Below, piece by piece: positions 26,243 to 35,148 of a stretch of 51,325 nucleotides of DNA. Origin of the DNA: JAJKJG01 sp036389455 (GTDB lineage Bacteria > Pseudomonadota > Alphaproteobacteria > Rhizobiales > Beijerinckiaceae); the NCBI GenBank assembly GCA_036389455.1, contig DASVPW010000075.1, positions 1 through 51,325 on the forward strand. Direction: 5' to 3'. Position numbers and translations under genes: made by a program. Position 1 is the stretch's first letter; each line of letters opens with the position of its first letter. The notes under the pieces are model-generated. The model worked only from the letters and a program-made list of their open reading frames with translations, had not been told where the DNA came from and did no database searches.

Positions 26243-27781
26243 ATGGTCACGCGCGTATCGACGGTCGCGTTCGAAGGGATCGAGGCGCGGGCCGTGGACG
26301 TGCAGGTGCAGCTCTCGCCCGGCAACGTGGTGTTCATGATCGTCGGGCTGCCCGACAAGGCGGTCGGGGAGAGCCGCGAGCGGGTGCGCTCGGCCCTCAT
26401 CGCCTCCGGCCTCGCGCTCCCGGCGAAGCGCATCACCGTCAATCTCGCCCCGGCCGACCTGCCCAAGGAAGGCTCCCACTACGACCTGCCGATCGCGCTC
26501 GGCGTCATGGCGGCGATCGGGGCGATCCCGGCGGACGCCCTCGACGGCTTCACGGTGCTCGGCGAGCTTGCCCTCGACGGCTCGATCACGGCGGTCGCGG
26601 GCGTCCTGCCGGCCGCGATGGCGGCGAACGGGCGCGGGCACGGGCTCATCTGCCCGGCATCCTGCGGCCCGGAGGCGGCGTGGGCGTCCGGCGACATCGA
26701 GGTGCTGGCGCCGCGCTCGCTCATCCAGCTCGCGAACCACTTCAAGGGCACCCAGGTGATGGCCCGGCCCGAGCCCGCCGTCGCGCCCCTCGACCACGCC
26801 CTGCCGGACCTGCGCGACATCAAGGGCCAGGAAAGCGCGAAGCGCGCCCTCGAGATCGCGGCCGCCGGCGGCCACAACCTCCTGATGAACGGCCCTCCGG
26901 GCGCCGGCAAGTCGATGCTGGCGCAGCGCCTGCCCTCGATCCTGCCGCCGCTCGAGCCCCGCGAGCTGCTCGAGGTCTCGATGGTCCAGTCCGTCGCCGG
27001 GCAGCTCGCGAACGGGGCGCTGTCGAACCGCCGGCCGTTCCGGGCGCCGCACCACTCGGCCTCCATGGCGGCGCTCGTCGGCGGAGGCTTGAACGCCAGG
27101 CCTGGCGAGGTTTCCTTGGCCCACCACGGCGTGCTCTTCCTCGACGAGTTCCCGGAGTTCCAGCCGCAGGTCCTCGACGCCATGCGCCAGCCGCTGGAGA
27201 GCGGCGAGGTCATGATCGCGCGGGCGAACCACCGGGTCACCTATCCGGCCCGGTTCCAGCTCGTCGCCGCCATGAATCCGTGCCGCTGCGGGCAGGCGAC
27301 GGAGCCGGGCTTCGCCTGCCGGCGGCAGCCGAACGAGCGCTGCATGGCGCAGTACCAGGCCCGCCTCTCGGGCCCGCTCCTCGACCGCATCGACCTCGTC
27401 GTCGAGGTGCCGGCGGTCGCCGCCGCCGACATGATGCTGCCGCCGCCGGCGGAGGGCTCGGCCGAGGTCGCGAAGCGCGTCGCGGCGGCGCGGCGCATCC
27501 AGGCGAAGCGCTACGCCGCCCTCGGCCTTGCCGGCGTCGCCACCAACGCCGCCTGCCCGGCCCCGGTCCTCGAGGAGGTGGCAAAGCCCGACCGGGACGG
27601 CCTCGCCCTCGTCCGCGAGGCCGCCGACGCCATGCGCCTTTCGGCCCGCGGCTTCCACCGCGTCCTCAAGCTCGCCCGCACCCTCGCCGACCTCGACGGC
27701 GAGGAGAACGTGCGGAGGCTGCACCTCGCCGAGGCGCTGTCCTATCGGGCCCACACGGACCGGAGGCAGGCGGCGGCGTAA
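26243..27781 (+). CDS. comM: YifB/ComM-family Mg-chelatase-like AAA ATPase
   Basis: 512 residues from ATG 26243. The N-terminal Lon-like S5 region (VSTVAFEGIEARAVDVQVQL, VGLPDKAVGESRERV) is followed by a Mg-chelatase-type AAA core with Walker A GPPGAGKSMLAQRLPSILPP (about 216-235) and Walker B VLFLDEFPEF (about 297-306). A Cys-rich insert (NPCRCGQAT...FACRR) and the C-terminal Mg_chelatase_C domain (SARGFHRVLKLARTLADLDG) complete it. ComM is a hexameric helicase that promotes branch migration in natural transformation. A 70-bp piece of this gene also lies beside mutS. Confidence 0.93.
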   Translation: MVTRVSTVAFEGIEARAVDVQVQLSPGNVVFMIVGLPDKAVGESRERVRSALIASGLALPAKRITVNLAPADLPKEGSHYDLPIALGVMAAIGAIPADALDGFTVLGELALDGSITAVAGVLPAAMAANGRGHGLICPASCGPEAAWASGDIEVLAPRSLIQLANHFKGTQVMARPEPAVAPLDHALPDLRDIKGQESAKRALEIAAAGGHNLLMNGPPGAGKSMLAQRLPSILPPLEPRELLEVSMVQSVAGQLANGALSNRRPFRAPHHSASMAALVGGGLNARPGEVSLAHHGVLFLDEFPEFQPQVLDAMRQPLESGEVMIARANHRVTYPARFQLVAAMNPCRCGQATEPGFACRRQPNERCMAQYQARLSGPLLDRIDLVVEVPAVAAADMMLPPPAEGSAEVAKRVAAARRIQAKRYAALGLAGVATNAACPAPVLEEVAKPDRDGLALVREAADAMRLSARGFHRVLKLARTLADLDGEENVRRLHLAEALSYRAHTDRRQAAA

Positions 27782-27906
27782 GCGCCGCGGGGCGCCGGTC
27801 CGGACAATTCGAGCGATTCCCTTCACGCGCCGGAAACCCTCTTCCCCAACCCGATCTTCAGCGCTCCGTGCCACCCTTCGCGTGGGGGTTGACGGGCGAG
27901 GAGCGG

Positions 27907-29976
27907 ATGGATCTTACGGGCCTGCCAGTCGCGGCCGGAGCCGCTCTCGCCGTCCTTGCGGCAGCGGCCGGGGCGGTCGCGCTCGTGCGCCATCATCTGC
28001 GCCTGCGCGGCCACGCCTTGGCCCTCGAGGCCGAGGTCGAGCGGCTGCAGGACCGGACCTGGCGGCTCGCCGAATCCGAGGAGCGCTACCGCAGCCTGAT
28101 CGAGGCGCAGCTCGACGTCATCGTGCAGCGCGATCGCTCCGGGCGCATCACCTTCGCGAACGAGCGCTTCGCCGAGCTCATGGGCACCTCGCGCGAGGCC
28201 CTGATCGGGTCGGACGAGCGCCCGACCGTGATCGAGAGCGGGGCGCCGCGCATCGGCGCCGACGGGGCGCGGGCCGTCGACGAGGCGATCCGCACGCCCT
28301 CCGGCCTGCGCTGGCTGTCCTGGGTCGAGACGACGGTCGCGGGCTCGGACGGCTCCCCCGAGCTCGTGCGCGCGGGCCGCGACATCACCGAGCGGGTCGC
28401 GGCCGAGCGCACCCTCGAGGAGGCGCGGGCCAAGGCCGAGGCCGCGAGCGAGGCGAAGTCGCGCTTCCTCGCGACGGTGAGCCACGAGTTCCGCACGCCG
28501 CTGAACGGCATCCTCGGCATGGCGGGCCTCCTCCTCGACACGAGGCCCACCCCGGAGCAGGCGACCTACATCCGGGCGGTCAAGACCTCGGGGCAGGCGC
28601 TCTTGTCGCTGATCGACGAGATCCTCGACTTCTCGAAGATCGAGGCCGGGCGGATCGATCTTTCGGCCGAGGCTTTCGACATTCGCGCCGTGGTCGAGGG
28701 CGTGGTCGAGCTCCTCGCCCCGAAGGCGCAGGGCAAAGGCATCGAGATCGCGGCTTACGTCGCCGCGGACGTGCCGGCCCGGGTCGTCGGCGACGCCGAC
28801 CGGCTGCGGCAGATTCTCGTCAACCTCGCCGGCAACGCCGTGAAGTTCACGGAGGCCGGGGGCGTCGGCGCCACCGTCGAGCGCGCCGGCGGGGACAAGC
28901 TTGCGATCGCCGTCCGAGACACCGGGCCCGGCATCGCGAGCGACCGCGTGCCGGCGCTGTTCGAGGAGTTCGAGCAGGGCGACGCCGAGACCGGGCGGCG
29001 GCACGGGGGGACGGGGCTCGGCCTCGCGATCACCCGCCGGATCGTCGGGTTGATGGGCGGCGAGATCGCCGTCGACAGCACGGTCGGCCAAGGCGCCACC
29101 TTCACGGTCACGCTGCCCCTGCCCGAGGCGGAGCCGGCGCCGGGCCAGCCGCCCGACCTTGCGGGGTTGCGCACCCTGGTGCTCGCGCAGTCGCCTTTCG
29201 AGGCCCCTTTCATCGCCCGGCGGCTCGCCGAGGCCTGGGCGGACGTCACCGTCGTCGAGACCGCGGTCGACGCCCTCGCCAAAATGGCGACGACGGGCTT
29301 CGGCCTCCTGATCGTCGACTGCGCCTTCGGCGAGGAGGTCGTGCGCAGCGTCGCCGAGGAGGCGCGCCGCGCCGGGATCGGGCGCAAGCTCGTCCTGCTC
29401 TCGCCCTTCGACCGGCGGGAGTTCGGCTCGCCGGCGGCGGCGGGCTTCGACGGTTATCTCGTCAAGCCGGTGCGGGCGCGCTCGCTGTTCGGGCTCGTCT
29501 GCCCGTCCGAGGCGCGCCCGGCGCAAAGCCCTGCGGGGCCGGCCCGGCCCGTCCGGCGCGGCAGCCGGCCGGCGCTGCGCGTCCTCCTCGCCGAGGACAA
29601 CGAGATCAACGCGCTCCTGGCGCTCAAGTCGCTGGAGAAGCTCGGCGCCGTCGCGGATTGGGCGAAGACCGGGGAGGAGGCGCTGGCGCTCGCCGAATCG
29701 GCCCTCTCGGGCGAGCGCGCTCCTTACGGGCTCGTCCTGATGGACATCCGCATGCCGGGGCTCGACGGCTTCGAGACCACGCGCCGCATCCGGCAGATCG
29801 AGGCGACGCTCGGAGCCGCGCCCCTGCGGATCGTCGCGCTGACGGCGAACCTGCGCAACGCCGACGAGGCCTCGGCCGCAGCCGGCCTCGACGGCTTCCT
29901 CGCCAAGCCCTTCGAGCTGTCGGCGCTCGAAGCCCTCTTGAGGGACGCGCCAAGGCCCCTCGCCGAGGCGTCGTAA
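27907..29976 (+). CDS. Hybrid sensor histidine kinase with PAS and receiver domains
   Basis: 689 residues from ATG 27907, which follows GAGGAGCGG. There is one membrane segment at about 6-28. A PAS domain covers about 58-165 (ERYRSLIEAQLDVIVQRDRS). HisKA carries His193 in TVSHEFRTPLNGIL. The ATPase domain has NLAGNAVKFTEAGG, DTGPGIAS and GTGLGLAI. A first receiver-like region (FGLLIVDCAFGEE) looks degenerate. A second is complete, with Asp613 in LVLMDIRMPGLDG and a conserved Lys in FLAKPFE. No response regulator or output gene is adjacent. The open frame upstream of 27907 is antisense to other genes. Confidence 0.9.
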   Translation: MDLTGLPVAAGAALAVLAAAAGAVALVRHHLRLRGHALALEAEVERLQDRTWRLAESEERYRSLIEAQLDVIVQRDRSGRITFANERFAELMGTSREALIGSDERPTVIESGAPRIGADGARAVDEAIRTPSGLRWLSWVETTVAGSDGSPELVRAGRDITERVAAERTLEEARAKAEAASEAKSRFLATVSHEFRTPLNGILGMAGLLLDTRPTPEQATYIRAVKTSGQALLSLIDEILDFSKIEAGRIDLSAEAFDIRAVVEGVVELLAPKAQGKGIEIAAYVAADVPARVVGDADRLRQILVNLAGNAVKFTEAGGVGATVERAGGDKLAIAVRDTGPGIASDRVPALFEEFEQGDAETGRRHGGTGLGLAITRRIVGLMGGEIAVDSTVGQGATFTVTLPLPEAEPAPGQPPDLAGLRTLVLAQSPFEAPFIARRLAEAWADVTVVETAVDALAKMATTGFGLLIVDCAFGEEVVRSVAEEARRAGIGRKLVLLSPFDRREFGSPAAAGFDGYLVKPVRARSLFGLVCPSEARPAQSPAGPARPVRRGSRPALRVLLAEDNEINALLALKSLEKLGAVADWAKTGEEALALAESALSGERAPYGLVLMDIRMPGLDGFETTRRIRQIEATLGAAPLRIVALTANLRNADEASAAAGLDGFLAKPFELSALEALLRDAPRPLAEAS

Positions 29977-30096
29977 GCCGCTGTGGGCAATCTCCGCGCG
30001 TTGTCATAAATCGTTCGGAGGTTTATGTCAGGTGGCATTCAACGGCGGCTGGCGCGCCCACGTGCCATTGAGGATCGGTCGCCGAGCGAGGGTTCC

Positions 30097-31083
30097 ATGA
30101 CGATGTCCAGGATGGAAGCGCCGAGGCGGCCGAGCCCCCGCTTCGCGTCCGGGCATCGCTTGGCGCAGCATCCCTTGGCGCAGCCCTGGCTCCAGATGGG
30201 CGGCGGCGTCGTCCGGCTCATCCCGGGCCTGAAGACGCGGGCGGCGCTCGCCGAGGCGCGAGGCGGGCTCGACCCGGTGCTCGGCCGGCTCGGCTCGCTC
30301 GAGGTGCGGCTCGCGACGACCCCCAAGGACATCCGCCAGGCGCAGCGGCTGCGCTTCAAGGTCTTCTACGAGGAGATGTCGGCGGTGCCGAACGGCGCCT
30401 CCCTGTTCTCGCGCCGCGACCTCGACGAGTACGACGCGATCTGCGACCACCTCCTGGTCCTCGACCACGCCGCGAAGCCGGCAGCGTTCCGCAAATCGAA
30501 GCCGCAGGTCGTCGGCACCTACCGCCTCCTGCGCCAGGAGGTGGCGGACCGCCACTTCGGCTTCTACAGCGCCGGCGAGTATGACGTCGGGCCGCTCCTC
30601 GACCGGAACCCCGCCTTGCGCTTCCTCGAGCTCGGCCGCTCCTGCGTGCTCGCGCCCTACCGCAACAAGCGCACCGTCGAGCTTTTGTGGCACGGCGTCT
30701 GGACCTACGTCCTCCACCATCGCACCGACGTCATGATCGGCTGCGCGAGTCTCGAAGGCACAAATCCCGAGAAGCTCGCGCGTCCCTTGAGCTTCCTGCA
30801 CCACTACGCCCGCGCTCCCGAGCGATGGCGGGTGCGGGCGCTCGACGGGCGCTATGTGCCGATGGACCTCCTGAGCCGGGAGGCGGTCGATCCGAAGGCG
30901 GCGCTGCGCGAGCTGCCGCCCCTGGTGAAGGGCTACCTGCGCCTCGGGGCGGCCTTCGGGGACGGAGCGGTGATCGACCGTCAGTTCGGCACCACCGACG
31001 TCCTCGTGGTGCTGCCGGTCTCGGCCATCAGGCAGCGCTACATCGACCATTTCGGCCCGACGGCCGAGCGTCACGCGGCCTGA
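30097..31083 (+). CDS. olsB: L-ornithine N-alpha-acyltransferase (OlsB-like)
   Basis: 328 residues from ATG 30097; upstream ATG 30025 is possible. It matches the OlsB / 'hemolysin-like' GNAT acyltransferases: EVRLATTPKDIRQAQRLRFK, VFYEEM, RRDLDEYDAICDHLLVLD, VGTYRLLRQEVA, FLELGRSCVLAPYRNKRTVE, LLWHG, IGCASLEGTNP. OlsB transfers a 3-hydroxyacyl group from ACP to ornithine, the first step of ornithine-lipid synthesis. The second-step enzyme OlsA is not in the window. The 3' end overlaps the convergent SDR gene by 13 bp. Confidence 0.85.
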   Translation: MTMSRMEAPRRPSPRFASGHRLAQHPLAQPWLQMGGGVVRLIPGLKTRAALAEARGGLDPVLGRLGSLEVRLATTPKDIRQAQRLRFKVFYEEMSAVPNGASLFSRRDLDEYDAICDHLLVLDHAAKPAAFRKSKPQVVGTYRLLRQEVADRHFGFYSAGEYDVGPLLDRNPALRFLELGRSCVLAPYRNKRTVELLWHGVWTYVLHHRTDVMIGCASLEGTNPEKLARPLSFLHHYARAPERWRVRALDGRYVPMDLLSREAVDPKAALRELPPLVKGYLRLGAAFGDGAVIDRQFGTTDVLVVLPVSAIRQRYIDHFGPTAERHAA

Positions 31084-31970
31084 CCGGGCGGGCTTTCCGC
31101 CGGGCCTTCGCCCGCCTTCCGCAGGGCCGCGAGCCCCTCGCGGTAGCTCGGGTATCGGAGCGTGACGCCGAGCCCGTCCTTGATGCGGCGGTTCGAGACC
31201 CGCTTGCACTCGGCCCAGAAGCTCGCCGCCATGGGCGAAAGCCGCGCCTCTTCGAACGGAATCTCGGGTGGCACTGGGACGCCCGCGAGGCGGGCCGCAT
31301 GGGCGACCACGTCCGCGGCCGGCGCCGGCTCGTCGTCGGCGAGGTTGTAGACCGCACCGGGGCTCGGCCGCGCGATCGAGGCCATGAGGACAGCGGCGAT
31401 GTCGTCGACGTGGATGCGGTTGAACACCTGGCCCGGCTTCACGATCCGCCGCGCCGTGCCGGCCGCGAGCTGGGAAAGGGCGTTGCGGCCGGGGCCGTAG
31501 ATGCCGGCGAGGCGGAAGATTTGCACGGCCTTGCCCGCGCGGGCGCCGAGGGCGAGCCATGCGTTTTCCGCCTCGAGCCGCTGCCGGGAGCGGCCGTCGG
31601 CCGGCCGGGCCGGCGTGTCCTCGTCGACCCAGCCGCCGCCGTGGTCGCCGTAGACGCCGACGGTGGAGAGATAGCCGATCCAGGCGAGGCGAGGGGCCGC
31701 GGCGACTGCCTCGCCGAAGCTGGCGAGCGCCGGGTCGCAGCCCGCGTCGGGCGGGACCGAGACGAGGAGCGTGTCGGCGCGCCCGAGCGCCGCCGCGACC
31801 GCCGGGTCGGCGGCCTTCCCGTCGAAGACGAACGCCTCGATGCCTTCAGTTCGCAGCGCCGCGGCTTTCTCCTCGCAGGTCACTGTGCCGGCGATTTCCG
31901 CGAACCGGTCGTGGTAGCGGCGCACGAAGTGCAGAGCACTGTAGCCGAGGCCGAAGGCGAAGAGGTTCAC
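31071..31970 (-). CDS. Extended SDR-like NAD(P)-binding protein (YeeZ-like epimerase family)
   Basis: 299 residues. The N-terminus MNLFAFGLGYSALHFVRRYH holds a Gly-rich dinucleotide motif (FGLGYSA). YLSTVGVYGDHGG supplies the active-site Ser/Thr-Tyr pattern, with RLAGIYGPGR and NRIHVDDIAAVL as in nucleoside-sugar epimerase-like proteins. NLADDEPAP is also typical of the YeeZ subgroup. The substrate is unknown. Its ATG overlaps the stop of queG (ATGA), so the two are translationally coupled in the order GST, queG, SDR. Confidence 0.82.
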   Translation of the reverse strand: MNLFAFGLGYSALHFVRRYHDRFAEIAGTVTCEEKAAALRTEGIEAFVFDGKAADPAVAAALGRADTLLVSVPPDAGCDPALASFGEAVAAAPRLAWIGYLSTVGVYGDHGGGWVDEDTPARPADGRSRQRLEAENAWLALGARAGKAVQIFRLAGIYGPGRNALSQLAAGTARRIVKPGQVFNRIHVDDIAAVLMASIARPSPGAVYNLADDEPAPAADVVAHAARLAGVPVPPEIPFEEARLSPMAASFWAECKRVSNRRIKDGLGVTLRYPSYREGLAALRKAGEGPAESPPGQAA

Positions 31971-33178
31971 AGGGCCGCCGCCCTGTCCGGATAGATCGGG
32001 CTTTCCTCCTCACCCGCTCGCGCCTGCGGCGCGAGTCGGTCTCTCCCTCCGGGGGAGAGGCGGGCGCGCTCCCACTCGGCGCGCACGTCGGGATCGTCTT
32101 CCGCCTCGAGCCGCGCCGCCGCGAGCCCGGCCACGACCTCCGCCGGGAGCAGCCGCGACGCCGCCCATACGGCCATGGCGCGCACGAGGGGGGAGGGGTC
32201 GTCGAGGAGGCGCAGCGCTTCCTCGGCGAGGGCAGGGTCGCCGGAGTTGCCGACGGCGATGAGGACGTTGCGGACGAAGCGGTCGCGGCCCGTGCGCTTG
32301 ATTGGCGTCCCGGCGAATTTCTTTCGGAACGCGGCGTCGTCGAGCCGGGCGAGCTCGGCGAGCGGGGGGGCTGAGAACTCCTCGCGCTGCACGAGCCGCG
32401 CCTCGCGCCCGGCCTGCGCGAACTTGTTCCAGGGGCAGACCGCGAGGCAGTCGTCGCAGCCGAAGACCCGGTTGCCGATCCCCTCGCGCAGCTCGGGCGC
32501 GATGTGGCCCTTGTGCTCGATCGTCAGGTACGAGATGCAGCGCCGGCTATCAAGGCGGTAGGGCGCCGGGAACGCGTCCGTCGGGCACGCGTCGAGGCAG
32601 CGCCGGCACGACCCGCAGCGGTCGCTCTCAGCCTCGTCGGGCGGCAGCTCGGCGGTCGAAAAGATGCTGGCGAGGAAGAGCCAGTTCCCAAAGTCGCGCG
32701 AGACCAGCACCGTGTGCTTGCCCTGCCAGCCGAGCCCGGCGGCCTGCGCCAGCGCCTTCTCCATGACGGGCGCCGTGTCGACGAACACTTTGACGTCGCC
32801 CCCGCCGCGGGCAGCGAGGAAGCCGGCGAGCTCCTTGAGCCGGCCCTTGATGACGTCGTGATAGTCGCGGGCGCGGGCATAGACCGAGATCGTGGCCCGG
32901 TCCTTTTGGGTAAGCGACGCGAGGGGGTCGAAGGAGGGGGCGTAGCTCACCCCGAGGACGACGATGCTGCGCACCTGTGGCCACAGCGCCCGCGGGTCGG
33001 CGCGGCGCTCCGGCGTGGCCGCCATCCACTCCATCGAGCCGTGATGGCCCTCGCCAAGCCACGCTTCGAGGCGGGTGGGCGCGGCCGGGATCGCGTCCGG
33101 CCGCACGACCCGCATGACGTCGAACCCGAGCGCCTTCGCACGCTCCGCGAGCGCCGTCTTCAGGGCCTCGCCGGTCAG
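31967..33178 (-). CDS. queG: Epoxyqueuosine reductase QueG, apparent CTG start
   Basis: QueG reduces epoxyqueuosine to queuosine in tRNA, using cobalamin and two 4Fe-4S clusters. DRCGSCRRCLDACPTDAF and GCDDCLAVCPWNKF are the cluster motifs, and the C-terminus has a HEAT-like stretch (DDPSPLVRAMAVWAASRLL). Family similarity begins near LKTALAERAKALGFDVMRVV. In frame there I find no ATG, GTG or TTG. The best candidate is CTG 33178, which overlaps the stop of the GST gene as CTGA and mimics the ATGA overlaps nearby. The first ATG is 33115, which would remove about 20 conserved-region residues. The length from CTG is 403 residues. Confidence 0.88.
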   Translation of the reverse strand: MTGEALKTALAERAKALGFDVMRVVRPDAIPAAPTRLEAWLGEGHHGSMEWMAATPERRADPRALWPQVRSIVVLGVSYAPSFDPLASLTQKDRATISVYARARDYHDVIKGRLKELAGFLAARGGGDVKVFVDTAPVMEKALAQAAGLGWQGKHTVLVSRDFGNWLFLASIFSTAELPPDEAESDRCGSCRRCLDACPTDAFPAPYRLDSRRCISYLTIEHKGHIAPELREGIGNRVFGCDDCLAVCPWNKFAQAGREARLVQREEFSAPPLAELARLDDAAFRKKFAGTPIKRTGRDRFVRNVLIAVGNSGDPALAEEALRLLDDPSPLVRAMAVWAASRLLPAEVVAGLAAARLEAEDDPDVRAEWERARLSPGGRDRLAPQARAGEEESPIYPDRAAAL

Positions 33179-33858
33179 AAGTCGAGGTCCGCGTAGTGGG
33201 CGGGCGGCGGCATCCCCGGGATCCGGTCGGCGAGGACCGCGCGGAACGCCGGCCGGGACTTCACCCGGGCGTACCAGCCCTTCGCCGTCTCGTCCTCGTC
33301 CCATGGCACGTCGCCGAGATAATCCGCGCAGGAGAGATGGGCCGCCGCCGCGAGATCCGCATAGGTCAGATCGTCGCCCGCAAGCCAGTTCCGTCCGGCG
33401 ATCAGGTAGCCGATGTACCTGAGATGATAGCGCAGGTTGGCGCGCGCCGCCCGGATCGCGTTCATGTCGGGCGGCCCGCCGCCCGCGCCCATGAAGCGCT
33501 TGAAGATCTTCTCGGTCACGAGGTAGCCCGTGACCTCGTCCTGGAACTTCTGCAGGAACCAGTCGAGGAGCCGCCGCACCTCGACGCGCTCCGCCGGCGC
33601 CTCCGGCAGGAGGCGGCGCCCGTTCAGCTTAAGGCCGCGGGTCTCGTCGAGGTACTCGGCGATGACGGCGGCGCCCGGCGCCACGAGGCCGCCGTCGACG
33701 AGCGCCGGCGTGGAGCCCGCCGGGTTGATGCCGAGATACTCGGTCCGCCGCTCCCAAGGGCGCTCCTCCCTGAGCTCCGGCTCCACGCCCATTTCGGCGA
33801 GGACGAGCCGCACGAAGCGCGAGTTCGGGCAGAACGGGTAGTGGTGGAGGGTCGCCAT
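33175..33858 (-). CDS. Glutathione S-transferase family protein
   Basis: 227 residues from ATG 33858. The thioredoxin-like N-domain reads LHHYPFCPNSRFVRLVLAEM, then NPAGSTPALVDGG and AVIAEYLDE. The helical C-domain includes GYLIAGRNWLAGDDLTYADL then AAAAHLSCADYLGD. CPNS at the active site could provide a catalytic Cys or Ser. The substrate is not known. First gene of the GST-queG-SDR unit, divergent from uppP with 198 bp between. Confidence 0.88.
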   Translation of the reverse strand: MATLHHYPFCPNSRFVRLVLAEMGVEPELREERPWERRTEYLGINPAGSTPALVDGGLVAPGAAVIAEYLDETRGLKLNGRRLLPEAPAERVEVRRLLDWFLQKFQDEVTGYLVTEKIFKRFMGAGGGPPDMNAIRAARANLRYHLRYIGYLIAGRNWLAGDDLTYADLAAAAHLSCADYLGDVPWDEDETAKGWYARVKSRPAFRAVLADRIPGMPPPAHYADLDF

Positions 33859-34056
33859 GGGGCTTTTCAGCGGGAGGTGGCGGAGCCACCGCGTCGGGCG
33901 GCAGATTAGGACCGTGTCGGCCTTAACGGGGCGTAACCGTCGGGGAAAGTCGTCGCGCCGCGATGGCGCCTGCGGCGCAGGCCGTATAGAAGCCGCCCGG
34001 CGGCAACACAACCCGATTCACTCCGCGCGCGGGCCGCGAGCCGCGAGGGGCTCCTG

Positions 34057-34863
34057 ATGACCGGGCAAGAGCTGTTCCAGGCGGTGGTTCTCGGCGTCCT
34101 CGAGGGCGGCACCGAGTTCCTGCCGGTGTCCTCGACCGGCCACCTCCTCCTGCTGCAGCACTTCTTCGGCTGGGAAAGTGAGGCCAACAAGACCTTCGCG
34201 ATCCTGATCCAGTTCGGCGCGATCCTGGCCCTCGTCTCGGTCTACTTCATGCGGCTGTGGCGGATCGCGGCGGCGACGCCCCGGGATCCGGACGCGCGCC
34301 GGTTCGTCCTCGGCGTCCTGATCGCGTTCCTGCCCGCGGCCGTGATCGGCGTGCTCCTGCGCAACTTCATCAAGGAGGTCCTGTTCAACCCCTTCCTGGT
34401 GTGCTGCACCCTGATCGCCGGCGGGCTCGTCCTGATGGTGATCGACGAGCTGAAGCTCGAGCGGACCCAAGACGACGCGACGCGGTTTCCCTTGCCGATG
34501 TATCTCACGATCGGCCTGTTCCAATGCCTCGCCATGATCCCGGGGGTGTCGCGCTCCGGCGCCACCATCGTCGGGGCCATGCTGATGGGGGCGGACAAGC
34601 GCTCGGCCGCCGAGTTCTCGTTCTTCCTCGCCATGCCGACCATGGCGGGGGCCTTCGCCTACGAGCTCCTGAAGAGCTACAAGAGCCTGTCGTTCGAGGA
34701 CGGCGCCCTGATCGCCATCGGCTTCGCGGCCGCCTTCGTGTCCGGGCTCGCCGTGGTCAAGGGCTTCCTCGACTACGTGTCGCGCCACGGCTTCTCGCTC
34801 TTCGCCTGGTGGCGCATCGCGGTCGGGGCCGCCGGTCTCGCCGGGCTCCTGGTCTTCGGATGA
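34057..34863 (+). CDS. uppP: Undecaprenyl-diphosphatase (BacA/UppP)
   Basis: 268 residues with about eight hydrophobic segments. The two signature motifs are present: LGVLEGGTEFLPVSSTGHLL near 10-30 and IPGVSRSGATIVGAMLMGAD near 163-183. The enzyme dephosphorylates undecaprenyl pyrophosphate to recycle the lipid carrier for peptidoglycan, and confers bacitracin tolerance. The next gene follows 7 bp after the stop. Confidence 0.96.
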   Translation: MTGQELFQAVVLGVLEGGTEFLPVSSTGHLLLLQHFFGWESEANKTFAILIQFGAILALVSVYFMRLWRIAAATPRDPDARRFVLGVLIAFLPAAVIGVLLRNFIKEVLFNPFLVCCTLIAGGLVLMVIDELKLERTQDDATRFPLPMYLTIGLFQCLAMIPGVSRSGATIVGAMLMGADKRSAAEFSFFLAMPTMAGAFAYELLKSYKSLSFEDGALIAIGFAAAFVSGLAVVKGFLDYVSRHGFSLFAWWRIAVGAAGLAGLLVFG

Positions 34864-34870
34864 TCCCGGG

Positions 34871-35146
34871 ATGACCCCCCCGCCGTCCCGCCGCGAGGAC
34901 CTCCCGGTCTTCCTGGCCGTCATGGCCATCGTGATCGGCACGATCGTTCTGTCCGGGCTCTTGCCCGCGGCGCCGGCGCCCCGCGCGCCCTCCGCCGCCG
35001 CTTTCGGCGACCACGACCGATCTTGCGCCGAGTGGACCGACGGCTGCGTCGTCTGCCGGCGCGACGGCCACGCCGCCGCCTGCTCGACCCCGGGCATCGC
35101 CTGCACCCGCGGCCCGGTGCAGTGCCTCAAGCGCACCGGCGGGTGA
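34871..35146 (+). CDS. Small membrane-anchored Cys-rich protein
   Basis: 91 residues. One transmembrane segment at about 13-33 (VFLAVMAIVIGTIVLSGLLP) is followed by a Pro/Ala linker and a Cys-rich tail with six cysteines (DRSCAEWTDGCVVCRRD, AACSTPGIACTRGPVQC), probably periplasmic with disulfides or a metal site. Probably cotranscribed with uppP. No family recognised. Confidence 0.7.
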   Translation: MTPPPSRREDLPVFLAVMAIVIGTIVLSGLLPAAPAPRAPSAAAFGDHDRSCAEWTDGCVVCRRDGHAAACSTPGIACTRGPVQCLKRTGG

Positions 35147-35148
35147 AC

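Noticed and set aside
25369..27906. Upstream extension of the hybrid kinase frame
   Set aside because: This part runs antisense to the kinase at 25335 and out of frame through comM. The ATG at 27907 with a ribosome site starts real PAS-kinase sequence.
30028..31560. Minus-strand frame across olsB
   Set aside because: Composition is typical antisense shadow. olsB has conserved family sequence and the frame has no domain.
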